A stretch of 64,000 nucleotides of DNA from Akkermansiaceae bacterium (GTDB lineage Bacteria > Verrucomicrobiota > Verrucomicrobiia > Verrucomicrobiales > Akkermansiaceae): assembly GCA_019634595.1 (NCBI GenBank), contig JAHCBC010000003.1, forward strand, positions 620,001 through 684,000, written 5' to 3'. Every line of letters begins with the position of its first letter. Position 1 is the stretch's first letter. Of the stretch, positions 27,801 through 35,639 are shown in pieces. A program made the translations under genes and the position numbers. The notes beneath the pieces are model-generated. The model ran no database searches. It saw only the letters and a list, made by a program, of their open reading frames with translations, and was not told where the DNA came from.

Positions 27801-28652
27801 ATCCTGGCGCAGTTGGGCGGGGCTTCCTACCGCATCATGGAGATCAAGGGACTGGACTCCACCCGCAAGCAGACCGTAGCGGTAACGCTCACCGACAGCC
27901 AGATCGCGGAGGGGGTGAAGCTCGCGCAGTCACGGCTCGCGGCCTCCGGAAAGGAGCCGGAGAGTCTGATGATCGCGAAGGTTTCCAAAAGTCCCGGACA
28001 GCCCGCGGAACCGGACACCAACCGGAAGACTCCCCTGATTGATGGCGCGGAAACCCTGCGCGTGCAGGAACCCGGAGATCCGCTCCGCTGGTTCCGCGCC
28101 GCGCTTTCCCATGACGGAAAGAACCTGGCGGTGATGTACCAGGTCAGCGACACCAGTCCGTGGAAGAATGCGGAGGGTCGTTTCACCCACGCCTTCATCG
28201 GCGGGGACGCTGTCGATCTCCAGCTCGATGTGCCCGGGCGTGGTCCCATCCGCATTCTGGGCGCATCCATTTCCGGAAAGGACACGGTGACCTATTGGCA
28301 GCGGAAGGCGGACAAGCAGGAAAGCCCCACCACCTACGTGGTGTCCAACAACGAGGCGAACGCCCAGCAATTCGATGTGGTGAAGCGCCTGCCCGGCGCG
28401 AAGCTCTCGGTGAAACCCGGCATGCGAGGCTACTCCGCGCTGATGACCATCCCGCTCTCCGATCTTGGGATCGACCCCACACAGGCCGCGGACCTCAAGG
28501 GCATCATCGGCGTGATCTTTTCCGACCCCAGCGGAACGAACCGCGCGGCGCGGCTTTACTGGCACTCCAAAGCGACCGGCTTGGTTTCCGACGTACCGAG
28601 CGAGTCGAAGCTGACGCCATCCCAGTGGGGGCCGGTGCGCCTCCAGAATTGA
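24891..28652 (+). CDS. Giant secreted protein: CBM9-like, FlgD-like, beta-propeller, CBM9-like
   Basis: This 1,253-residue protein starts at 24891 with signal peptide MKPILSLLALTAFSFAQ. An N-terminal CBM9-like module ('PGEVVIDGKDNDWDLSAG', 'SDPSPMKNATRG', 'DGRGYNMEAFWPWSYL') is followed by a FlgD-like segment ('DRWDGMDDQGNPVPAGEYHA') and a propeller ('NPLGLAFDQQGRLWLAEAAG'). A second CBM9-like module ends the protein. The endings 'YWHSKATGLVSDVPSESKL' here and 'YWSNKATGIVSDVPDEAML' in the preceding protein show that the two are paralogs. A secreted glycan-binding or glycan-acting role is inferred. The deacetylase gene follows after 35 bases. Confidence 0.75.
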   Translation: MKPILSLLALTAFSFAQNDPESPTSNNAEIQVLPAPGEVVIDGKDNDWDLSAGIWSYNDPTLVGKHSLWTHLMWDEKGIYLLGRYSDPSPMKNATRGKDFMLSWKADAMQARVILDDRTPEEHQMHINLFHSSSENSHYMIVKHGGFKAQPPYDATGPDRPDQQEKYGTTMEKAGGKIAFSPWDDGRGYNMEAFWPWSYLRTSGAALKAGDSFVFGLEAMWGNEDGSEMTHRLADNLKDDKVNRIFFFRARDGWGRAIISAKGNLDITADQKALQAQRLKQFVDYDTAGPVEIRYTLPDDRDVTIAIDDAQGRRVRNLFGQYPRTKGENTDRWDGMDDQGNPVPAGEYHARIVDHLPVRLEFVNSAYNAATPPWATKDGRKYWGSNHGHPTTAATRGDVTLIGFTGTEGGSGLIRVRPDGIIQWADQYELIDVTLDDQYVYALSRDSWIKQTVMRRYKVDSGTIQTFEDEAKSPNAVLPVENAKVPDASTIAISKGKVYSFIPGDLFYRMTPATGAVEFSGDAPGLLAIEDHDDKLFGLFKDGIIAELDTEGRATRTVITAEGLRKPVRFAFSQDGMNIAVSDQETHQVFIFFSQTGLAHQIFGKPHATVDGKRPAGKFIDGNFINPLGLAFDQQGRLWLAEAAGTCRRITCWNRDGSLDRQFWGGADYGAMAGFPLTYDSSRFIAHGVEFQLDPQPDVFNRPTAEKALYFHPELSTTRGVVYRHGDHEYAVSVPGYNKPEEMIVAKRDAEGVFRTVVRVVYPKAGKNPTPGSTWADRNDNGTVDANETTTGFPSRAHYWSNGWMRPDLTFITPDQLVFRPQKFTPGGVPLYDFANPEKLPNHFTPDYRSNRSGTVALDMEGNVSDGINYATTDGRTGSYPNPFGRHDAPAARRGLLIAPFRTNGVVEDVPGVGSITAIGGDRGEWFLMTMDGLFLSSILQDSKGDVTLDETYVGQESFGGFMWRDEKGRILAQLGGASYRIMEIKGLDSTRKQTVAVTLTDSQIAEGVKLAQSRLAASGKEPESLMIAKVSKSPGQPAEPDTNRKTPLIDGAETLRVQEPGDPLRWFRAALSHDGKNLAVMYQVSDTSPWKNAEGRFTHAFIGGDAVDLQLDVPGRGPIRILGASISGKDTVTYWQRKADKQESPTTYVVSNNEANAQQFDVVKRLPGAKLSVKPGMRGYSALMTIPLSDLGIDPTQAADLKGIIGVIFSDPSGTNRAARLYWHSKATGLVSDVPSESKLTPSQWGPVRLQN

Positions 28653-28687
28653 CTGGAGCCACGGACGGGCTGCGCTCTTATTACCCC

Positions 28688-29455
28688 ATGTCCGTAAAAA
28701 AACTCATCCTCCTTTCGCTCGCCGCCCTGGCGCTCCCCGCCAGCGCCCAGACCAAACGCATCGCCATCATCAAGGCCGATGACGTCACCAGCGTGAACCC
28801 GAAGTGGGAGCGCTTCTTCAAGCTGGCGGCGGAACACGATGTGCCGGTATCCGCCGGGGTGATCGCCGTTTCCTTCGAGAAGCAGGACGAGAAATACGAC
28901 GAGTGGCTGAAGAAATGGGAAGCCACCGGCAAGGTGGAATTCTGGAACCACGGCTGGGACCACAAGCAATGGGAAGAAGAAGGGAAAAAGAAATCCGAGT
29001 TCGGCGGCTCCGGCTACGAGCACCAGAAGAACCACCTTACCAAGGTCCAGGCCGCTTCGAAGGAAGCGCTCGGCAAGCCGTTCAACACCTTCGGCAGCGG
29101 CTTCAATGCCATGGACTCCGACACCGCCAGGGCGCTCAACGAAATCCCGGAACTGAAGATGGTCTTCTGCTACCCCGGCGCGAAGCCGACCAAGGAGATG
29201 AAGGACAAGATCCTCCTGCCGATGACCCTGCGGGGCGAGAACGACGGCACCGGCAAGCCGAACTTCGCCAAGTTCAAGGAGGAGTATGAGAAGAAGAAGG
29301 GCGATCCCAACCTGACCCTGGCGGCGGTCCAGTTCCACCCCGCCGCGTTCAGCGAGGATGGCTTCAAGGACTTCGCCGCCATCGTCGATTTCCTGAAAGC
29401 GGAAGGCTGGACGTTCATGCTTCCTTCCGCCTACGCCGCGTCACTGGGGAAATGA
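28688..29455 (+). CDS. Secreted polysaccharide deacetylase-like protein
   Basis: This 255-residue protein has signal peptide MSVKKLILLSLAALALPASAQ and a NodB-type fold. The metal-binding Asp pair is in 'IIKADDVTS', and the HxxxH motif in 'FWNHGWDHKQW'. The end of the barrel is 'LAAVQFHPAAF', which supplies the late His. Such enzymes remove acetyl groups from polysaccharides; the exact substrate is unknown. It begins 35 bases after the second giant protein, suggesting one transcription unit for glycan processing. Confidence 0.82.
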   Translation: MSVKKLILLSLAALALPASAQTKRIAIIKADDVTSVNPKWERFFKLAAEHDVPVSAGVIAVSFEKQDEKYDEWLKKWEATGKVEFWNHGWDHKQWEEEGKKKSEFGGSGYEHQKNHLTKVQAASKEALGKPFNTFGSGFNAMDSDTARALNEIPELKMVFCYPGAKPTKEMKDKILLPMTLRGENDGTGKPNFAKFKEEYEKKKGDPNLTLAAVQFHPAAFSEDGFKDFAAIVDFLKAEGWTFMLPSAYAASLGK

Positions 29456-29518
29456 TTCCTTTTTTAGGGATTGCCATCCGGGCGGATTCATGCTGAAGGA
29501 TGGTGGTCTAAAACCCCC

Positions 29519-32500
29519 ATGAAACCCCATCGCTTCCCCTCGTTCGCGCGGGTGACCTCCCTTTTTGCCTGCGTTACGGCCCTCACTCCAGGATTCACTT
29601 CCGCAGCCCTTTTTTATTGGGACGGGAGCGCGGCTGACAACAGTTGGGCGAACGCCCTGAACTGGTCCACCGCCCTCGCGCCGGATACCGGCTCCGGGGT
29701 TCCTGCAAGCGGAGACAGCGTGTTCTTCAACGCGACGGGCGTGACCGGGCCTCTGACGGTGAACCTCGATGGGAACCAAGCCGTCGGCGGAATCACCACG
29801 AATTCCGGAAACGGCTTCCTCACCACGATCCAGGGCGGGGTTTCCGCGGGGGACAACTACACGCTGCAACTGGGAAGCGGTGGGATCACGCACGCCATCG
29901 GAGGTCTGACGATCGGCTCCGCCACCTTGGGGAAGGTCACCGTCAGCCTGCAGGACTCACAGATTTGGAGCAGCTCTGCAGGCGCTCCGGACGCCCGGGC
30001 GATTTTCGTTCTGAATGATGTCAGCCTCGGGGTCAGCGGCTCCCGGACCCTGACCCTCACGGGCAGCAATACCGGCTCGAAGATCGATGGCATCATTTCC
30101 GACGGGACGGCGGGCGGCATCCTGGCCTTGGTGAAAACCCATTCCACGGGTGCCTGGACACTGAACGGAGCCAATACCTACAGCGGCGGCACCACACTGA
30201 CAGCCGGCACCCTCAATCTCAACAACGCCACCGCCCTCGGCACGGGAAATTTCACCATCACCACCGGCACCATCAACAACACCAGCGGGGCCGCCGTCAC
30301 CCTGACCAACAACAACACCCAGACCTGGAACGGGAATTTCACTTTCTCAGGCACCGGCACCGGGGCCAATGCCCTGAACCTGGGAACCGGTGCCGTCAGT
30401 CTCGGGACCACCGCCGGAACGGCGCGGACGATCACGGTCAACGGCAGCACCCTGACGGTGGGCGGCGTCATTTCCAATGGCACCACCGCGAATGCCCTCA
30501 TCAAGGCGGGAACGGGTGCACTCACCCTTTCCGGAGGGAATCTTTACACCGGCGGCACGACCTTGGGTGCCGGCACACTCAACCTCAACCACGCCACGGC
30601 CCTGGGGACGGGAAATTTCACCATCACCGCAGGTACCATCAACAATACCAGCGGGGCGGATATCATCCTAACCAACAACAACACCCATACCTGGGATGGT
30701 AATTTCACCTTCACCGGGACCAACAGCCTGAATCTGGGTACGGGTGCGGTCAGCCTCGGAACCGCCGCGGGGACAGCCCGGACGATCACCGTCAACGGCA
30801 GCACCCTGACGGTGGGCGGCGTCATTTCCAATGGCACCACCGCGAATGCCCTCATCAAGGCGGGAACGGGTGCCCTCACCCTTTCCGGCGGGAATCTTTA
30901 CACCGGCGGCACGACCCTGGGCGCCGGCACACTCAACCTCAACCACGCCACGGCCCTGGGGACGGGAAATTTCACCATCACCGCAGGTACCATCAACAAT
31001 ACCAGCGGGACGGATATCATCCTGACCAACAACAACACCCAGACCTGGGATGGTAATTTCACCTTCACCGGGACCAACAGCCTGAATCTGGGTACGGGTG
31101 CGGTCAGCCTCGGAACCGCCGCCGGAACAGCCCGCACGGTCACGGTCACCGCCAACACCCTGACAGTGGGCGGTGTCATTTCCAATGGCACCACGGCCAC
31201 CGGCCTGATCAAAACCGGGACGGGCACTTTGGTCCTTTCCGGAGCCAGCACCTACACCGGACCGACATCCATCTCAAACGGCATCCTGAGTGTTGCCTCC
31301 CTCAACAGCGTGGCGGGCGGTGCCGCCAGCAGCAATCTCGGCGCCCCCATCACGGTGAGTGACGGCACGATCAACCTGGGCGCCACCACCACCGCCGGGC
31401 AACTGCTCTACACCGGCGGCGGGGAAACCACCGACCGCGTCCTCAACCTTGCAGGAACCACCGGCGGGGCGACCATCACCCACAACGGCACCGGCCTGCT
31501 GAAGTTCACCAGCAACCTCACCGCCACCGGCAATGGCAGCAAGACGCTGACCCTCCAGGGCACGGGCGATGGCGAAATCGCCGGGATCATCGCAAACAGC
31601 ACCAGCAACACCGGCCTCGCCAAATCCGGCGCGGGCACCTGGACGCTTTCCGCGGCCAACACCTACACCGGCACGACGACGGTGAACGAGGGCATCCTAC
31701 GTCTAGCCGGAGCCGGGCTGCTCAGCACCGGCCACCTTGCCATGAATGGAGGCCAGCTCGATCTCAATGGCACCAACCAGACCGTAACGAATTTCAACGG
31801 GACCGCCGGCGCCACCATCCTCAACAACGCCGCTTCCACCACCAGCACCCTCACCATCGGCAACGTGAACGGGACCGGAAGCTACGCGGCGAGCCTCGCG
31901 GATGGCTCCGGCATCCTGGCCCTCACCAAGACCGGTTCCGGCAGCATCACGCTTTCCGGGGCCAACAGCTACAGCGGCCTGACCACCGTGTCCGGCACGG
32001 CGGCCCTGATCGTGGGCCACAACAACGCGCTCGGAACCACGGCCAGCGGCACGACGGTGAACGACGGAGCACGGCTGACCCTCGCGGACGGCGTGACCGT
32101 GACCGGCGAGGCCCTGACCATCACCGGCCAGGGCGGAGGCAACGGCGCATTGCAGGTGCCAGCCAACGCCACCGGCACCTGGAACGGCTCCATCACCACC
32201 ACAGGCACGGAAGCGCGCCTCGGCGTCCAGTCCGGCGGCCATCTGATCATCAACGGGGACATCAATGCCTCGGCCAGAGGCATCATCATCCGCACCGTGG
32301 GCGACGCCTCCACCGCGGCGGCCGTGTTTGACAGCACCCTCATCACTTTGGGAGGAACCTACACCGGCACGGATCTGATCCTCTACCAAGGCGTGGTGAA
32401 AATCGGTGCCTCGGAACGCATCTCGGACTCGACACTGATCACCCTCGGCACGACGGCTTCCACCAATATCAAGCAGCGTTTCGACCTCAACGGCTTTAAC

Positions 32501-34066
32501 GAAACCGTCGCCGGCATCACCGTGGCCGGCACCGCCGCGAGCGCGACCCATGAAGTGACCAACAGTTCCGCGACGTCCAGCACCCTGACGCTGAACTCTT
32601 CCGGTGACAACCTGCTCTTTTCCGGGATCGTCACCGGAAATCTGGCGATCGATAAGATGGGGTCCAACACCATGACCTTCTCCGGCGCGAACACCTACAC
32701 CGGCACCACCACCGTCAGGGCGGGCACCCTGGCCGTCTCCCATGCAGGGGGCCTCGGCTCCACCGACGGAGAAACAGTGGTCAATACCGGCGCCGCATTG
32801 GCACTTTCCGGCGGGATCACCATCACCGGCGAGACACTCACCCTCAACGGCACCGGGGTCAGCAGCGGTGGCGCCCTGCGCAACACCAGCGGTAACAACA
32901 CCTGGGCCGGCACGGTCATCCTGGGTGCCGGTGCCGACCCCTCCAGCGGCAGCGCCGCCCGCATCAGGTCCGATTCGGGCAGGCTAACGATCAGCGGCGT
33001 CATCCAGGACGGCACGACCGGGAACGTCGGCATCCGCAACACGGGCAGCGGGACCGTCGCCTTCTCCGGGGAAAACACCTACACCGGCACGACCCACATC
33101 GTCGTCGGTGCCCTCAGCGTCGGTTCCATCAACAGCGTCTCGACCAATCCCACGCTCGGCACCGTCCATTCCGCATCGAGCAATCTCGGCGCGCCCACCA
33201 CCATCGCCAACGGCACCATCCACCTCACCACCACCGCCGAGGCCGGGGAACTGATCTACACCGGCGGCGGGGAAACCACGGACCGCGTCATCAACCTCGC
33301 CGGGACGACCGCCAACGGAGGTGCCATCCTCACCCAGAACGGCACCGGCCCGCTCAAGTTCACCAGCGACCTCACCGCCACCGGGGAGAGCAGCAAAACA
33401 CTGACCCTCCGGGGCACCGGCGAGGGCGAACTGGCCGGGGCCATCGTCAACAACTCCGCCACCAACATCACTTCCATCTCCAAAAGCGGTGCCGGCACCT
33501 GGGTTCTTTCCGGGGTGAATACCTATACCGGCGGCACCTCCGTCAACGGCGGCACCCTGGTCGTTTCCGGTGGCATCAATTCCTCCACCAGCCTGAGCGT
33601 GGACAACGGCACCTTCCGCCTGGGTGCGAACGATGTGGTCGCCGATGCCGCCACTGTGACGCTCGGTGTCGGCGGGATCCTTGAAACGAATGATTTCAGC
33701 GATCTGCTCGGAGCGCTCGCCATCGCCGGAGATTCCACGATCAACCTCACCGGGACCAGTGTCCTCCAATTCGCCGATTCCAGTGGCAGCGCCTGGTCCG
33801 GCCTCCTCAGCATCAGCGGTTGGTCCGGCCTGGAGGAAGGCTCGGGCGCGGAGCGCCTGATCTTCGGCTCCAGCGCCTCCGGCCTGACTCCGGACCAGCT
33901 TTCGCGTATTTCCTTCCTCAACCCGGAGGGCTTCGATCCCGGATCCTACGGAGCGGCGATTCTTGGCAACGGTGAAGTCGTCCCCCTGATCCCCGAACCC
34001 TCCTCCGCCCTGCTGGCCATCGCAAGTGTCTGCGGACTCGCCTTCCGCCGCCGGCGCACCGCATGA
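29519..34066 (+). CDS. Autotransporter-associated beta-strand repeat protein with PEP-CTERM tail
   Basis: This is a 1,515-residue surface protein with a signal peptide ending near 'GFTSAALFYW'. The body is a long run of autotransporter-associated beta-strand repeats, each ending in forms such as 'LTLSGGNLYTGGT' or 'WTLSAANTYTGTT', which build a beta-helix. Three units (30181-31254) are nearly identical. The tail 'LIPEPSSALLAIASV' with FRRRR is a PEP-CTERM anchor; no autotransporter barrel is present, so export relies on Sec and exosortase. The role is probably adhesion or matrix. Confidence 0.88.
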   Translation: MKPHRFPSFARVTSLFACVTALTPGFTSAALFYWDGSAADNSWANALNWSTALAPDTGSGVPASGDSVFFNATGVTGPLTVNLDGNQAVGGITTNSGNGFLTTIQGGVSAGDNYTLQLGSGGITHAIGGLTIGSATLGKVTVSLQDSQIWSSSAGAPDARAIFVLNDVSLGVSGSRTLTLTGSNTGSKIDGIISDGTAGGILALVKTHSTGAWTLNGANTYSGGTTLTAGTLNLNNATALGTGNFTITTGTINNTSGAAVTLTNNNTQTWNGNFTFSGTGTGANALNLGTGAVSLGTTAGTARTITVNGSTLTVGGVISNGTTANALIKAGTGALTLSGGNLYTGGTTLGAGTLNLNHATALGTGNFTITAGTINNTSGADIILTNNNTHTWDGNFTFTGTNSLNLGTGAVSLGTAAGTARTITVNGSTLTVGGVISNGTTANALIKAGTGALTLSGGNLYTGGTTLGAGTLNLNHATALGTGNFTITAGTINNTSGTDIILTNNNTQTWDGNFTFTGTNSLNLGTGAVSLGTAAGTARTVTVTANTLTVGGVISNGTTATGLIKTGTGTLVLSGASTYTGPTSISNGILSVASLNSVAGGAASSNLGAPITVSDGTINLGATTTAGQLLYTGGGETTDRVLNLAGTTGGATITHNGTGLLKFTSNLTATGNGSKTLTLQGTGDGEIAGIIANSTSNTGLAKSGAGTWTLSAANTYTGTTTVNEGILRLAGAGLLSTGHLAMNGGQLDLNGTNQTVTNFNGTAGATILNNAASTTSTLTIGNVNGTGSYAASLADGSGILALTKTGSGSITLSGANSYSGLTTVSGTAALIVGHNNALGTTASGTTVNDGARLTLADGVTVTGEALTITGQGGGNGALQVPANATGTWNGSITTTGTEARLGVQSGGHLIINGDINASARGIIIRTVGDASTAAAVFDSTLITLGGTYTGTDLILYQGVVKIGASERISDSTLITLGTTASTNIKQRFDLNGFNETVAGITVAGTAASATHEVTNSSATSSTLTLNSSGDNLLFSGIVTGNLAIDKMGSNTMTFSGANTYTGTTTVRAGTLAVSHAGGLGSTDGETVVNTGAALALSGGITITGETLTLNGTGVSSGGALRNTSGNNTWAGTVILGAGADPSSGSAARIRSDSGRLTISGVIQDGTTGNVGIRNTGSGTVAFSGENTYTGTTHIVVGALSVGSINSVSTNPTLGTVHSASSNLGAPTTIANGTIHLTTTAEAGELIYTGGGETTDRVINLAGTTANGGAILTQNGTGPLKFTSDLTATGESSKTLTLRGTGEGELAGAIVNNSATNITSISKSGAGTWVLSGVNTYTGGTSVNGGTLVVSGGINSSTSLSVDNGTFRLGANDVVADAATVTLGVGGILETNDFSDLLGALAIAGDSTINLTGTSVLQFADSSGSAWSGLLSISGWSGLEEGSGAERLIFGSSASGLTPDQLSRISFLNPEGFDPGSYGAAILGNGEVVPLIPEPSSALLAIASVCGLAFRRRRTA
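30181..31254 (+). repeat. Three near-identical in-frame tandem repeats
   Basis: Units start at 30181, 30547 and 30901, with periods of 366, 354 and 354 bases (122, 118 and 118 codons). The second half of unit one is almost identical to that of unit two, and the first two-thirds of unit two to that of unit three. This is the pattern left by recent unequal crossing-over. The repeats stay in frame inside the beta-strand repeat gene. Confidence 0.85.
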
Positions 34067-34274
34067 TTGGGAAAACCACCGGGAGCGATCGTAGGATGAC
34101 CCGATCTTCCAAGCTCGGGGAGGAGTACAAATGCCCCCAACCTGCCTACCATCAGAATTTATTCCAACGGACCGAATTCTCAAAATACCTGTCCAAAATC
34201 ATCCGGCGGCTGCCTTGATGTATCTGAAACCGGGAAAATGCCCATCCGGGCGCCATCCTTTTCTTTGAGACATC

Positions 34275-35051
34275 ATGAAAAACCCACTCCAGCTATCCGT
34301 CTTCGCACTACCGTTGCTCGTCTCCACCCCTTCCGCGGGGGCGGCCACGGTTTATACGGCCTCCTCATTCACCAACTCCCTGGGCGCAAGCACCGGCCAC
34401 AACATTTCCAACATCAACTGGACCGCGGATTTCGGGACCTCCTCCTCCATCACCTCCGGGGTACCCGGCAGCGGAAATTACCGAATGGGGGTGTTCGATG
34501 GCACCAGCGCCTCCGCCAGCGGTTTCACCGTCGAGGATTATATCTATGTCCAGAAATGGGGTGTGACCAATGGAGCGACACTGGACACGGATGCGATGTT
34601 GAGAACCACCAGTCTCACTCCTTTCGCGCCCTCGGCCTACACCTCGCTCACCGCCTCCTGGCACCGGAACGGCAACTCCGCGGCTTCCATCCGCTTCATG
34701 ATCCAGACCGGTGGCGTTTGGTACATCGCCGATACCCCCACCAACGGAACCGGGAATGGCACGGTCAGTTTTCCGGCCCCGTCCTTCGACATCCTTGCCT
34801 CCAATTGGACCACCCTCGGGACTAATGTTTCCATCGGAGACACCTCTGGCATTTCCTACTCAACCCTCTTTGGCGCCGGACAAACCATCACCGGGGTCGG
34901 CCTTTACATCGACAACCTCGATGTGAACGCCACCGACGGGCTGACCACCACGCGTTTCGACAATCTCACCATCGAAGGGGTTCCGGAAGCCACCACCGCC
35001 CTTCTCGGCATGATGGGCATGCCGCTGCTCTGCCTGCGCCGCCGAAAATGA
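34275..35051 (+). CDS. PEP-CTERM sorting-domain protein
   Basis: This is a 258-residue secreted protein with signal peptide MKNPLQLSVFALPLLVSTPS. A Ser/Thr/Gly-rich beta-type body contains 'VYTASSFTNSLGASTGHNIS' and no catalytic motif. The C-terminus 'GVPEATTALLGMMGMPLLC' with LRRRK is a PEP-CTERM variant (PEA). The 208 bases upstream contain no gene. It ends 60 bases before the sigma factor gene on the same strand and could be its target or simply a neighbour. Confidence 0.82.
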   Translation: MKNPLQLSVFALPLLVSTPSAGAATVYTASSFTNSLGASTGHNISNINWTADFGTSSSITSGVPGSGNYRMGVFDGTSASASGFTVEDYIYVQKWGVTNGATLDTDAMLRTTSLTPFAPSAYTSLTASWHRNGNSAASIRFMIQTGGVWYIADTPTNGTGNGTVSFPAPSFDILASNWTTLGTNVSIGDTSGISYSTLFGAGQTITGVGLYIDNLDVNATDGLTTTRFDNLTIEGVPEATTALLGMMGMPLLCLRRRK

Positions 35052-35111
35052 CAGGCCGTGTGATTTTTTCCGGCTGATTTCCCGATCCACCGACCAATCA
35101 GGGAAAGAAGC

Positions 35112-35639
35112 ATGTCCGGGGAATCCAACGATGAGGCCTTCGTCTCCCTCCTGATCGCGAACCAGAACCGCATCTTCCGGTTCCTGATGACACTGGTGCC
35201 GCGGCGGGAGGATGCGGAGGATCTTTTCCAGCAAACCAGCATCACCCTCTGGCGCAGCCGTGGGAAATATGATCCCGCCGCGGGGGATTTCACGAGCTGG
35301 GCCTGTGCGATCGCCCACAACCACGTGCGGAATTTCCGGCGGAAAGAAACGACGCGCCGCAACATCCTGAGCGGGGAGATCGAAAGGATGCTGATCGAAA
35401 CCCGCGCCGTCCATTCGTCGTTGATGGAGGAATGGCACCGCGCCCTGGGGCAGTGCATGCAACGGCTCACCCCGCACCAGCGGACCATCGTGGAAGACTG
35501 CTATGGCGGGGAGAGCAGCATCAAGGATGCCGCCACCGACCGCGGACGCACCCCGAACGCGCTCTACAAGGTCCTCCGGGGCATCCGGTCCCTGCTGCAC
35601 GACTGCATCCGCAAATCCGTAACGGGAGGGAACATCTGA
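35112..35639 (+). CDS. ECF sigma factor, Rhodopirellula/Verrucomicrobium type
   Basis: This is a 175-residue RNA polymerase sigma factor. Region 2 shows 'NQNRIFRFLMTLVPRREDAE', 'DLFQQTSITLWRS' and 'DFTSWACAIAHNHVRNFRR'. Region 4 shows 'LTPHQRTIVEDCYGGESSIK' followed by a helix-turn-helix around 'AATDRGRTPNALYKVLRG'. The short 'ITLWR' and 'FTSWACAIAHN' blocks are those of the planctomycete/verrucomicrobial subfamily. Its stop shares one base with the start of the FecR gene (TGATG), so sigma factor and regulator are made together. Confidence 0.94.
   Translation: MSGESNDEAFVSLLIANQNRIFRFLMTLVPRREDAEDLFQQTSITLWRSRGKYDPAAGDFTSWACAIAHNHVRNFRRKETTRRNILSGEIERMLIETRAVHSSLMEEWHRALGQCMQRLTPHQRTIVEDCYGGESSIKDAATDRGRTPNALYKVLRGIRSLLHDCIRKSVTGGNI

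Noticed and set aside
30181..31254. Possible CRISPR-like or transposon-like repeat array
   Set aside because: Repeats are 354-366 bases, in frame, and encode beta-strand motifs of a surface protein; there are no short spacers or cas genes.
34067..34274. Possible small gene or tRNA between the beta-strand repeat gene and the next PEP-CTERM gene
   Set aside because: No start with a plausible frame, no cloverleaf-like pairing and no T-loop sequence could be found in these 208 bases.
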